A model generated the notes under the pieces. It did not search any database. It worked only from the letters and a program-made list of their open reading frames with translations, and was not told the origin of the DNA. A DNA stretch of 64,000 nt. Source: Aegilops tauschii subsp. strangulata (taxonomy: Eukaryota; Streptophyta; Magnoliopsida; Poales; Poaceae). Location of the stretch: positions 255,101,135-255,165,134 of the forward strand of contig NC_053037.3 of the NCBI RefSeq assembly GCF_002575655.3, given 5' to 3'. Numbering within the stretch: position 1 is the first letter of the stretch; each line of letters begins with the position of its first letter. The translations under genes and the position numbers were made by a program. Below are positions 53,507 to 64,000 of this stretch, one piece after another.

Positions 53507-56323
53507 AATTCCTGCTCGTCCTCGAGTAGGTAAATGATAAAAACAGAATTTTTTATGTGGAATGCTACTTGGCATAATTTCAATGTAATTCTCTTAATTT
53601 TGGTATGAATATTCAGATCCGAAAGATTCAAGATAAAGGTCTAATATTGACATAAAAGTAATAATACTTCAAGCATACTAACTAAGCAATTATGTCCTCT
53701 CAAAATAACATGGCCAAAGAAAGTTCATCCCTACAAAATCATATAGTTTAGTCATGCTCCATTTCCATCGCACAAGAATGCTCTCATCATGCACAACCCC
53801 GATGACAAGCCAAGCAATTGTTTCATACTTTAGTAATCTCAAACTTTTTTCAACCTTCATGCAATACATGAGCGTGAGCCATGGATATAAAACTATGGGT
53901 GGAATAGAATATAATGATGGGGGTTATGTGGAGAAGACAAAAAAGGAGAAAGTCTCACATCAACGAGGCTAATCAATGAGCTATGGAGATGCCCATCGAT
54001 TGATGTTAATGCAAGGAGTAGGGATTGCCATGCAACAGATGCACTAGAGCTATAAATGCATGAAAGCTCAACAAAAGAAACTAAGTGGGTGTGCATCCAA
54101 CTTGCTTGCTCACGAAGACCTAGGGCATTTGAGGAAGCCCATTGTTGGAATACACAAGCCAAGTTCTATAATGAAAAATTCCCACTAGTATATGAAAATG
54201 ACAAAACAAGAGACTTTCTATCATGAAGACCATGGTGCTACTTTGAAGCACAAGTGTGGAAAAAAGGATAGTAGCATTGTCCCTTTTTATATATTTTTTT
54301 TTATTTTTTTGGGCCTTCTTTTTTTATTTGGCCTTTCTCTCCTTTTTTTCTTTTTTTTATTGGGACAATGCTCTATGAATGATGATCATCACACTTCTAT
54401 TTATTTACAACTCAATGATTACAACTCGATACTAGAACAAAGTATGACTCTATATGAATGCCTCCGGCGGTATACCGGGATAACAATGAATCAAGAGTGA
54501 CATGTATGGAAAATTATGAACGGTGGCTTTGCCACAAATACGATGTCAACTACATGATCATGCAAAGCAATATGACAATGATGAGCGTGTCATAATAAAC
54601 GGAACGGTGGAAAGTTGCATGGCAATATATCTCGCAATGGCTATGGAAATGCCATAATAGGTAGGTATGGTGGCTGTTTTGAGGAAGATATAAGGAGGTT
54701 TATGTGTGAAAGAGCGTATCATATCACGGGGTTTGGATGCACCGGCGAAGTTTGCACCAACTCTCAATGTGAGAAAGGGCAATGCACGGTACTGAAGAGG
54801 CTAGCAATGATGGAAGGGTAAGAGTGCGTATAATCCATGGACTCAACATTAGTCATAAAGAACTCACATACTTATTGCAAAAATCTACAAGTCATCAAAA
54901 ACCAAGCACTACGCGCATGCTCCTAGGGGGATAGATTGGTAGGAAAAGACCATCGCTCGTCCCCGACCGCCACTCATAAGGAGGACAATCAAAGAACACC
55001 TCATGTTTCAAATTTGTTACATAACGTTTACCATACGTGCATGCTACGGGACTTGCGAACTTCAACACAAGTATTTCTCAAATTCACAACTACTCAACTA
55101 GCACAACTTTAATATCACTACCTCCATATCTCAAAACAATCATCAAGCATCAAACTTCTCTTAGTATTCAGCACACTCATAAGAAAGTTTTTTATTAGTC
55201 TTGAATACCTAGCATATTAGGATTATTTAAGCAAATTACCATGCTGTTTAAGACTATCAAAATAATATAAGTGAAGAATGAGAGAATAATAGTTTCTATA
55301 AAACAAAACCACTAGCGTGCTCTAAAAGATATAAGTGAAGCACTAGAGCAAAAATTATATAGCTCAAAAGATATAAGTGAAGCACATAGAGTATTCTAAT
55401 AAATTCCGAATCATGTGTGTCTCTCTCAAAAGGTGTGTCCAGCAAAGATGATTGTGGTAAACTAAAAAGCAAAGACTCAAATCATACAAGACGCTCCAAG
55501 CAAAACACATATCATGTGGTGAATAAAAATATAGCTCCAAGTAAAGTTACCGATGGAAGTAGACAAAAGAGGGGATGCCTTCCGGGGCATCCCCAAGCTT
55601 TGGCTTTTTGGTGTCCTTATATTATCTTGGGGTGCCATGGTCATCCCCAAGCTTAGGCTCTTGCCACTCCTTGTTCCATAATCCATCAAATCTTTTACCC
55701 AAAACTTGAAAACTTCACAACACAAAACTTAACAAAAAATCTCATGAGCTCCGTTAGCGAAAGAAAACAAAACACCACTTTAAGGTACTGTAATGAACTC
55801 ATTCTTTATTTATATTGGCGTTAAACCTAATGTATTCCAACTTCTCTATGGTTTATAAACTATTTTACTATCCATAGATTCATCAAAATAAGCAAACAAC
55901 ACACAAAAAACAGAATATGTCAAAAACAGAACAGTCTGTAGTAAAATCTGTAACTAACGCAAACTTCTGGAACTCCAAAAATTCAGACAAAATAGGACGA
56001 CCTAGACAATTTGTTTATTGATCAGAAGCAATTGGAATAAATATTTATCACATTCTGGTGATTTTTAACAATTATTTTCGTGAACAGAAAGTTTCTGCAA
56101 TTTTCAGCAAGATCAAATAACTATCATCCAAGAAGATCCTATAGGTTTAACTTGGCACAAACTCTAATTAAAACATAAAAACACATCTAACCAGAGGCTA
56201 GATCAAAGATTTATTCCTAAACAGAAGCAAAAAGCAAAAAAAAACTAAAAATAAAATTGGGTTGCCTCCCAACAAGCGCTATCGTTTAACGCCCTTAGTT
56301 AGGCATAGAGATTTCAATGATGC
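53507..56323 (-). other. Element V non-coding internal region
   Basis: About 2.8 kb without a supported ORF. Contains a T-rich run (54285-54360), repeated gatataagtgaag phrases near 55265-55390 and two PPT-like words (55586-55602, 55640-55656). Confidence 0.6.
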
Positions 56324-57676
56324 TCACATAAAAGATAGTAATTGAACCACAAAGAGAGCATCATAAAACATGTGAAAATCACATCTAAGTCTAACATACT
56401 TCCTACGCATAGGCATCTTGTAGGCAAACAAATTATCAAGGCAAGCAAAAACTAGCATATGCAAGGAAGCGGAAAGAAACAATAGCAATCTCAACATAAC
56501 GAGAGATAATTTAGTAACATGAAAATTTCTACAACCATATTTTACTCTCTCATAATAATTACATGTAGGATCATAAGAAAATTCAACAATATAGCTATCA
56601 TATAAAATATTTTCAACATGATCCACATGCATGCAAAGTTGACACTCTTCCGAAATAGTGGGATTAACATTAACTAAAGTCATGACCTCTCCAAACCCAC
56701 TTTTATCAAAAATTTCATAAGATTGAATATTCTCCAAATATGTGGGATCTAAAGTTGATACTCTTCCAAACCCACTTTCAATATTATTGCAAACAATATT
56801 ATCAATCTCATATTCATCATGGGGATTAAATAAATTTTCAAGATCATAAGAAAAATCGCCCCAATCATGATCATTGCAACAAGTAGTAGACATAGCAAAA
56901 CTAGCATCCCCAAGCTTAGGGTTTTGCATATAATTAGCACAATTGACATCAAGAGAATTTATAGTAAAATCATTGCAATCATGCTTTTTATCGAAGGAAC
57001 TACCAAGTATGGGTGCAATAGCAACGATCTCATGTTTAACATAAGGAACTATAGCAAATTCATCTTCATAAATATTGGCATCATGGCCACAAGAATAGCA
57101 AGCATCATGTTCATCAAGGGATATTTCAATCAAATCATCGGAATCATCATTATCTATAGATTCACACGTATCATTATTTTCTTCCAAAGCAACGGTCATT
57201 CTCTCAATAAATTCTTTGACATAGACATTATGAGCATAGTTTTCATAGCAATATTTAAGTATGTCAAAATTTTCAGATTCGTAGAGAGTAATATCATACT
57301 TTTCAATCAAAGAAGCAACTTCATAAGCACCCTTGAAAGCAACAAATTCTTCAATTTGTTCGATATCACAGTAACTATAAACACCCTTTGCATAAGAAGA
57401 TAAGATTTCATTTTCATTAAACTCACATAGGTAGGGGAGGTGTTTTTTAGGGTTCTTAGAGCAACAAGTAATATCACAAATTTCACAAAGATTCCAAGCA
57501 TAACACAGCAATTTGTTTATTTGATTCCATAAGAGTCTCCCTTTTTCAGACAAATGGTGACGCACAAAATGAGCATGCTCATCTAAAGATTTCCCATCAA
57601 CTAGGCTAGTTGGGGTTTCTGCACGAGCGCATAAGGATTGAAGATGATCCAAGTAGAACACTTTAAGTGGATCCAT
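56324..57676 (-). CDS. Element V ORF, 450 residues, gag-position protein of unknown function
   Basis: Intact from ATG 57676 (MDPLKVFYLDHLQSLCARAE), 250 bases after the 5' LTR, to the stop at 56324. The N-terminal part (HFVRHHLSEKGRLLWNQINKLLCYAWNLCEI) is helical. The middle is acidic with clustered Cys (DACYSCGHDANIYEDEFAI; SLDVNCANYM). The C-terminus is hydrophobic (LSLVMLRLLLFLSASLHMLVFACL), perhaps a membrane helix, followed by Arg/Lys and a second hydrophobic stretch. No protease, RT or integrase motif and no CCHC knuckle is visible. I recognise it only as an ORF found in wheat non-autonomous Athila-type elements. Being open over 450 codons, it may still be under selection or simply young. 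Confidence 0.7.
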   Translation of the reverse strand: MDPLKVFYLDHLQSLCARAETPTSLVDGKSLDEHAHFVRHHLSEKGRLLWNQINKLLCYAWNLCEICDITCCSKNPKKHLPYLCEFNENEILSSYAKGVYSYCDIEQIEEFVAFKGAYEVASLIEKYDITLYESENFDILKYCYENYAHNVYVKEFIERMTVALEENNDTCESIDNDDSDDLIEISLDEHDACYSCGHDANIYEDEFAIVPYVKHEIVAIAPILGSSFDKKHDCNDFTINSLDVNCANYMQNPKLGDASFAMSTTCCNDHDWGDFSYDLENLFNPHDEYEIDNIVCNNIESGFGRVSTLDPTYLENIQSYEIFDKSGFGEVMTLVNVNPTISEECQLCMHVDHVENILYDSYIVEFSYDPTCNYYERVKYGCRNFHVTKLSLVMLRLLLFLSASLHMLVFACLDNLFAYKMPMRRKYVRLRCDFHMFYDALFVVQLLSFM

Positions 57677-57895
57677 ATCAATAGATTTTTAGCAAGCAAA
57701 GATGCAAGCAAAAAGAAGGTACATGGTAACACAAGCAAACAATAGATCTGGCGAGAAAAAGGCAAACGAAAAAGAAGGCGAATAAAACGGCAAGGGTGAA
57801 GTGGGGGAGAGGAAAATGAGAGGCAAATGGCAAATAATGTAATGCGGGAGATAAAGGTTTGTGATGGGTACTTGGTATGTTGACTTTTGCGTAGA

Positions 57896-57914
57896 CTCCC
57901 CGGCAACGGCGCCA
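57896..57914 (-). other. Element V primer-binding site (Athila/tRNA-Asp type)
   Basis: TGGCGCCGTTGCCGGGGAG on the minus strand, 11 bases inside the 5' LTR. Confidence 0.85.
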
Positions 57915-57925
57915 AAAATCCTTCT

Positions 57926-59508
57926 TGCTACCTCTTGAGCACTGCGTTGGTTTTCCCTTGAAGAGGAAAGGGTGATGCAGTAAAGTAGCGTAAGTATTTC
58001 CCTCAGTTTTTGAGAACCAAGGTATCAATCCAGTAGGAGACCACGCACGAGTCCCTCGCACCTACACAAACAAATAAATCCTCGCAACCAACGCAATAAA
58101 GGGGTTGTCAATCCCTTCACAGTCACTTACAAGAGTGAGATCTGATAGATATGATAAGATAATATTTTTGGTATTTTTATGATAAAGATGCAAAGTAAAG
58201 AAAACAAAATAAAGACGGCGCAAGAAATAGCTTGTTGACGGGAGATTAAATATGATGGAAAATAGACCCCGGGGCCATAGGTTTCACTAGAGGCTTCTCT
58301 CGAGAGCATAAGTATTACGGTGGGTGAACAAATTACTGTTGAGCAATTGACAGAATTGAGCATAGTTATGAGAATATCTAGGTATGATCATGTATATAGG
58401 CATCACGTCCGAGACAAGTAGACCGACTCCTACCTGCATCTACTACTATTACTCCACACATCGACCGCTATCCAGCATGCATCTAGAGTATTAAGTTCAT
58501 AAGAACAGAGTAACGCTTTAAGCAAGATGACAAGATGTAGAGGGATAAACTCATGCAATATGATATAAACCCCATCTTGTTATCCTCGATGGCAACAATA
58601 CAATACGTGCCTTGCTGCCCCTACTGTCACTAGGAAAGGACACAGCAAGATTGAACCCAAAGCTAAGCACTTCTCCCATTGCAAGAAAGATCAATCTAGT
58701 AGGCCAAACCAAACTGATAATTCGAAGAGACTTGCAAAGATAACCAATCATACATAAAAGAATTCAGAGAAGATTCAAATATTGTCCATAGATAAACTTG
58801 ATCATAAACCCACAATTCATCGGTCTCAACAAACACACCGCAAAAGAAGATTACATCGAATAGATCTCCACAAGAGAGGGGGAGAACATTGTATTGAGGT
58901 CAAAAAAGAGAGAAGAAGGCATCTAGCTAATAACTATGGACCCGAAGGTCTGAGGTAAACTACTCACACATCATCGGAGAGGCTATGGTGTTGATGTAGA
59001 AGCCCTCCGTGATCGATGCCCCCTCTTGCGGAGCTCCGGAAAAGGCCCCAAGATGGGATCTCACGGGTACAGAAGGTTGCGGCGGTGGAATTAGGTTTTT
59101 GGCTCCGTATCTGGTAGTTTGGGGGTACGCAGGTATATATAGGAAGAAGTACGTCGGTGGAGCAACATGGGGCCCATGAGGGTGGAGGGCGCGCCTGGGG
59201 GGGTAGGCGCGCCCCCCTACCTCGTGCCCTCCTGGTTGATGTCTTGACGTAGGGTCCAAGTCCTCTGGATCACGTTCGTTCCGAAAATCACGTTCCCGAA
59301 GGTTTCATTCCGTTTGGTCTCCGTTTGATATTCTTTTTCTGCAAAACTCAGAAATAGGCAAAAAACAGCAATTCTGGGCTGGGCCTCCGGTTAATAGGTT
59401 AGTCCCAAAAATAATATAAAAGTGTATAATAAAGCCCAATAATGTCCAAAACAGAATATAATATAGCATGGAACAATCAAAAATTATAGATACGTTGGAG
59501 ACGTATCA
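57926..59508 (-). repeat. Element V 5' LTR (1583 bp)
   Basis: Pairs with 51952-53491. Minus-strand order is gacgtatca end, TATA at about 59140, leader, then tgctacc end next to the PBS. Confidence 0.92.
59134..59141 (-). promoter_or_regulatory. TATA-like box in V 5' LTR
   Basis: tatatata in minus orientation, about 350 bases from the outer LTR end. Confidence 0.5.
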
Positions 59509-59513
59509 GGCTG

Positions 59514-59564
59514 CACAGGGCACCGGCGGCCACGGCGAGCATGCACGGCACGAGGGGGGAGCAG
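59514..59564. mobile_element. Sequence U, continuation between V and T
   Basis: GC-rich 51 bases (cacagggcaccggcggccac...) that join 51951 once V is removed. Cut by T after agcag (59560-59564), the presumed TSD of T. Confidence 0.5.
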
Positions 59565-60950
59565 TGATAACCCACAAGTATAGGGAATCGCAACAGTTTT
59601 CAAGGGTAGAGTATTCAACCCAAATTTATTGATTCGACACAAGGGGAGAGCAAAGAATATTCATGAGTATTAGCAGCTGAGTTGTCAATTCAACCACACC
59701 TGAAAGACTTAATATCTACATCAAAGTATTTAGTAGCAAAGTAGTATGGAAGTGATGGTAATAGTGGAAAAAGTAACAGTAGCAATTTTCTAGTTATTGT
59801 AACAGCAGTAGCAACGAAAGTAACTTAGCAAAGATCAATATGTTAAAAGCTTGTAGGCAATGGATCGGCAATGATAATTGTGTTGGATGATATTCATCAT
59901 GTAGCAGTCATAACCTCGGGTGACACAGAACTAGCTCCAATTCATCAATTAATGTAGGCATGTATTCCGTATATAGTCATACGTGCTTATGGAAAAGAAC
60001 TTGCATGACATCTTTTGTCCTACCCTCCTATGCTAGCGGGGTCCTAATGGAAACTAGGGGATATTAAGGCCTCCTTTTAATAGAGAACCGAACCAAAGCA
60101 TTGGCACTTAGTGAATACATGAACTCCTCAAACTACGGTAATCACCGGAAAGAATCCCAATTATTGTCACCTTGGGGTATGCGGATCATAATTCATAAGA
60201 GGTGCCTACAACTTGCAAGATAGGATCAAGAACACAAATATATTCATGAAAACATAATAGGTTCAGATCTGAAATCATGGCACTCAGGCCGTAGTGGCAA
60301 GGATTAAGCATAGCAAAGTCATAGCAACATCAATCTCAGAACACAGTGGATACTAGGGATAAAACCCTAACAAAACTAACTCGATTACATGATAAATCTC
60401 ATCCAACCCATCACCATCCAGCAAGCCTACGATGGAATTACTCATGCACGGTGGTGAGCATCATGAAATTGGTGATGGAGGAAGGTTGGTGATGATGATG
60501 GCGGCGAATACCCCTCTCCGGAGCCCCGAACGGACTCCAGATCAGCCCTCCCGATGAAGAACAGGAGGTGGCGGCAGCTCCGTATCGTAAAAAGTGATGA
60601 ATCATTCTCTCTGATTTTTTTTCTCCCCGAATAGGGTTATATAGAGTTGAAGTTGAGGTTGGAGGAGGTCCAGGGGGCCCACAAGCCCTCTAGGCGTGCC
60701 CCCAGGCTTGTGGCCTCTGGGTGGACCCCCCCTAGTTAATTCTTGCACTAGTATTTTTTATATATTCCAAAAATATTCTCCATAAATTTTCAGGTCAATC
60801 CGAGAACTTTTATTTCTGCACAAAAATAACACCACAGCAATTCTGCTAAAAATAGTGTCAGTTCGGGTTAGTTCCATTCAAATCATGCAGATTAGAGTCG
60901 AAAACAAGGCCAAAAGATTTTGGAACAATAGATACGATGGAGACGTGTCA
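59565..60950 (-). repeat. Element T 3' LTR (1386 bp)
   Basis: The plus-strand start tgataacccacaagtatagg and end ggagacgtgtca are LTR termini I recognise from abundant wheat gypsy elements. No second copy is in the window to confirm. Confidence 0.8.
60638..60643 (-). promoter_or_regulatory. TATA-like box in T LTR
   Basis: tatata within gggttatatagagtt, minus orientation. Confidence 0.4.
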
Positions 60951-60965
60951 ACTCTCCCAAGCTTA
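60951..60965 (-). other. Element T polypurine tract
   Basis: TAAGCTTGGGAGAGT on the minus strand, adjoining the LTR start TGACACGTCT. Confidence 0.75.
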
Positions 60966-63055
60966 ACCCATTGCTTGTCCTCAAGCAATTTAGTTGACAA
61001 ACTGAAAGTGACAAAGAAAAACTTTTACAAACTCTGTTTGATCTTCTTGTTGCAAATATGTCTAGCCAATATTCAGGTTTTCAGCAAGGATTATGAACTA
61101 ACAATATTCACAATAACATTTAGGTCTCATATTTACCCATATCAATAGCATAATCAACTAGCGAGCAATAATAATAAATCTCGGATGACAACACTTTTTC
61201 CAAACAATCATGATATGATATGACAAAATGGTATCTCGCCGGCCCTTTCTAAGACCGCAAAACATAAATGCAGAGCACCCCTGAAGATCAAGGACTGACT
61301 AGACATTATATCATGGCAAAAGAGATCCAGTCACACTCATACTCAACATCAATTAAAAACAAAGCATACAAATGACAGTGGTGCTCTCTAACTGGTGCTT
61401 TTTATAAGAGGATGATGACTCAGCAATAAAAGTAAATAGATAGGCCCTTCGTAGAGGGAAGCAGGGATTTGCAGAGGTGCCAGAGCTTGGAGCTTTTAAA
61501 ACATAGATGAATATAATTTTGAGCGGTATGCTTTGATTGTCAACATAACAACCAAGAGATCTCGCTATCTTCCATGCTAGATACATTATAGGCGATTCCC
61601 AAACAGAATGGTAAAGTTTTTACTCCCTTCCACCAACAATCACACTCCACGGCTAGCCCCATCCATGGGTACCGTCCATACCAACAACAATCCAGGGCGA
61701 GTTCTGTTTTATGATTATATTTGATTTGATTTTGAGCATGGAACTGGGCATCCCGAATACCAACCATTTTCTCGTGCATGACTGGTGAATAAATACTCAT
61801 CCTGAGAATAACCCACCTAGCATGGAAGGTACTGACAGCCTCCAGTCACCACATGAGTGATTCAGGCATCCAAAACAGATTATTATTTGAAGGTTTAGAG
61901 TTTGGCACGTGCAAATTTACTTTAGAACGGTAGATAAATACCGCATATAGGTAGGTATGGTGGACTCATATGGAACAACTTTGGGTTTATGGAAGTGGAT
62001 GCACAAGCAGTATTCCTGCTTAGTACAAGTGAAGGCTAGCAAAAGATTGAGGAGTGACCAACTAGAGAGCGACAACGGTCATAAACATGCATTGAGATTA
62101 ATCAACATTGAGTGCAAGTATGAGTAGGATATAAATCACCATGAACATAAATATCGTGGAGGCTATGCTGATTTTGATGCAACTACATGAGTGAACATGT
62201 GCCAAGTCAAGCCACTTAAATCATTCAAAGGAGGATACCATCCTATCATACTACATCATAACCATTTTAAAAGCATGTTGGCATGCAAGGTAAACCATTA
62301 TCAACTCCAAGCTAATTAAGCATGGCATGAGTAACTATAATCTCTAATTGTCATTGCAAACATGTTTCATTCATAATGGGCTGAATCAAGAAGGATGAGC
62401 TAATCATATTTACAAAAACAAAATAGGTCGAGTTCGTACCAGCTTTTCTCCATCCCAATATTTTCATCATATATCGTCATTATTGCCTTTCACTTGCACG
62501 ACCGAATGGTGTGAATAATTATAAGAGTGCACGTGCATTAGACTAAGCTGGAATCTGCAAACATTTATTCAAAGGAGAAGACAAGGTAATATGGGCTCTT
62601 TGTTAGATCAACAATAATGCATATGAGAGCCACTCAACATTTTCATCGTGGTCTTCTCCTTACGACCCAAAGAAAGAAAAAAGAATTTCAAACAAACACA
62701 CTGAAATATTTTTTATTGTTTTTCTGAAGGAAGCAAAAACAAAAACGAGAAAAACTATTTACATGGGAAAGCTCCCAACAAGTAAAAGAAGAACGAGAAA
62801 TCTTTTTGGGATTTCTTTTAATACTACTACCAATTAAACTAGAAAGAAAAGCTAAAAAGAAACAAGAACTAATTTTTTTTTGGTTTTTCTCAAAGTTTTT
62901 CAAACACACAAGAAGAAAACAAGAAAAATAAACTAGCATGGATAATACAATGAAAAAGTATGAACACCGACAACTAAAATGAGTGTGTGAACATGAATGT
63001 AATGTCGGTGAGAAATACGTACTCCCCCAAGCTTAGGCTTTCGGCCTAAGTTGGT
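60966..63055 (-). other. Element T non-coding region between ORF and PPT
   Basis: About 2.1 kb, AT-rich, with no supported ORF. A 19-base hairpin (63032-63050) and a second PPT-like tract (minus-strand AAGCTTGGGGGAG, 63022-63034) lie just past the ORF stop. Confidence 0.6.
63032..63050. repeat. Perfect hairpin after T ORF
   Basis: cttaggc-tttcg-gcctaag, stem of seven bases, 5 bases before the ORF stop on the plus-strand map and next to a G-rich purine tract. Confidence 0.7.
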
Positions 63056-64000
63056 CTATGGCCACGGCTCGAAATAACCCTCTCCTCAATACTCTGGAGG
63101 GTCCTGAGGGTTCCAGTGGTTGGCGAGCTCTTGTGGCTCCCATCGATAAATAGGCCCCTGATACGGATCAGGAACTGGTGCTGGCTCAGGTACTGGGAGT
63201 TGTGAAAGACCCCAAAATCTGTAGATGTCCTCGGGCATAATAGTGTACATGCCTGAATAAATATCGAACAAAGAAGGTACAGGCAGAGCAATAGTCTCAC
63301 AAGTACCCTAACTAAATACTAGGTTGTAGAGGAGTCGTTTGTCATCGTCTTTCTTAATAAAATCGTGTGCTACCATACTAGCATAGTTTAAATACTTAGT
63401 GGGTAACAACATCTCCTCCTCATCATCATGCCTAATGGGTATCTCAAAATGTTTAGTAAGGCAGGAGGCATAGACACCTCCAAAAATAGGACCCTTCGAG
63501 CGGTTTGTGTTTAACCGTCGAGCAACAATGGAGCCCAAACTAAAAGTTCTATCACAATATAAAGCATGGTGCAAAATAGCAAGGTCAGGGGCACTAAGGC
63601 CTCCACTCTCCCCACGAACAATCAAACATTTCCCAGCAAATAATGAATAATGGCGTAAAAAAGGAAAATGTAAGCTAGACACTCTCACTTTCGACACCCC
63701 TCTCTCTCCCCCCACAGTAGTTTCAGCAATAAAGTCCTCCACGTCTCTAGGACGTGGTTCACTGACACTACCCTCATAAGGCAATTTGCAAACATCGCAA
63801 AAATCATAAAGTGACATCTCCTTAGGCTCATCATATAAATGAAACTCTACCGTGGGTGGTGATTTCCTAGGATAAAAATGTAAGTTTTACACGAAGGTAT
63901 TAGTGAGAAGGAGATACTGGTTGCACTTATCTTGGAGGAAGGCGGTGAGGCAAGCGTTCTCCGCCAAATAATAGAAATTGTCATAAATTCCAGCCTCTCT
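63056..64000 (-). pseudogene. Element T ORF, Athila-type, three internal stops
   Basis: One frame runs on the minus strand from the window edge (REAGIYDNFYYLAENACLT) to TAG 63056-63058 (FEPWP then stop). In-frame stops lie at 63887-63889 (TAA, after TNTFV), 63308-63310 (TAG, after LVFS) and 63083-63085 (TGA, after PPEY, where Trp is expected). The open middle part 63308-63817 encodes MSLYDFCDVCKLPYEGS... and GPIFGGVYASCLTKHFEIP. The end is Pro-rich (LPVPEPAPVPDPYQGP). I recognise the protein type from wheat Athila-like elements, where it may be a gag-region or env-position ORF; its function is unknown. The N-terminus lies outside the window. Confidence 0.65.

Larger units (their letters stand above)
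51952..59508 (-). mobile_element. Element V: non-autonomous Athila-type LTR retrotransposon
   Basis: Complete: LTRs 51952-53491 and 57926-59508 (1540 and 1583 bp), TSD GGCTG at 51947-51951 and 59509-59513. The minus-strand PBS TGGCGCCGTTGCCGGGGAG (tRNA-Asp type) is characteristic of the Athila lineage, and the PPT AAGCTTGGGGATGCT abuts the 3' LTR. The 4.4-kb internal part holds one 450-codon ORF and 2.8 kb of non-coding DNA, with no pol. The LTRs differ by roughly 2% plus one 45-bp indel. It resembles abundant wheat Sabrina/WHAM-type LTRs, recognised by eye. Confidence 0.9.
59565..64000 (-). mobile_element. Element T: Athila-type LTR retrotransposon, 3' part (runs off the right edge)
   Basis: 3' LTR 59565-60950 with ends TGATAACCCA and GACGTGTCA; PPT-like TAAGCTTGGGAGAGT on the minus strand abuts it. 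A long ORF typical of wheat Athila-type elements enters from the right edge and ends at 63056. Orientation is minus. Pol and the 5' LTR are not in the window. Inserted in U. Confidence 0.85.

Noticed and set aside
54285..54360. T-rich run as a terminator or poly(A) tail of a LINE
   Set aside because: No LINE ORF, target duplication or 3' end structure beside it; it is internal to V.
1..64000. tRNA or rRNA genes
   Set aside because: Scanned for cloverleaf A and B box patterns and rRNA-like conserved stretches by eye; only PBS sequences complementary to tRNA ends were found.

Overview
The window is transposable-element DNA of a large grass genome, most probably Triticeae (wheat, Aegilops or barley type). 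This rests on element architecture, nesting style and LTR and gag-pol types I recognise, not on a search. I found no host gene, tRNA or rRNA that stands outside a mobile element. Eight or more elements are nested in one another, and most boundaries can be placed to the base from TG...CA or CACTA termini, matching target-site duplications (TSDs), primer-binding sites (PBS) and polypurine tracts (PPT).

Left half (1-28374): element X is a minus-strand, gag-only LTR element with 3.1-kb LTRs at 3841-6375 (partial) and 25254-28374. Two insertions sit in it. Element A (1-3840, minus, 5' half only) is in the 3' LTR of X. Element Y (7836-23097, plus, TSD CTTCT) is in the end of X gag. Y is a non-autonomous element whose own ORF is split by element B (11128-18971, minus, TSD CCAAC). 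A and B are nearly identical Ty3/gypsy copies. B keeps gag, protease, RT, RNase H and integrase in one frame with a single stop codon, and its LTRs differ at only about five bases.

Middle (28375-50237): the old host of X is a decayed Tat-type Ty3/gypsy element W (plus). Its protease is split by a 15.8-kb CACTA-like DNA transposon C (30936-46764, TSD GCA), and its second RNase H by a 743-bp solo-LTR-like insert S (49012-49754, TSD GGTGC). C shows no transposase. It carries four non-TE-like ORFs, one of them an intron-containing GRF-type zinc-finger gene, each with one internal stop. C is itself interrupted by a non-autonomous Copia-type element Z (33303-42628, minus) whose 5' LTR is cut off at a microhomology junction beside a tandem repeat.

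Right part (50238-64000): an unidentified LTR-like sequence U holds element V (51952-59508, minus, TSD GGCTG; Athila-type PBS, a 450-codon ORF, no pol) and the 3' half of T (59565 to beyond the window, minus, Athila-type).

Relative order of events: W is oldest; then X, C and S entered W; then A and Y entered X and Z entered C; B entered Y last among these. V and T entered U separately. Only B retains a near-complete set of enzymes. X, Y, Z, V and C appear to depend on enzymes supplied by other copies.
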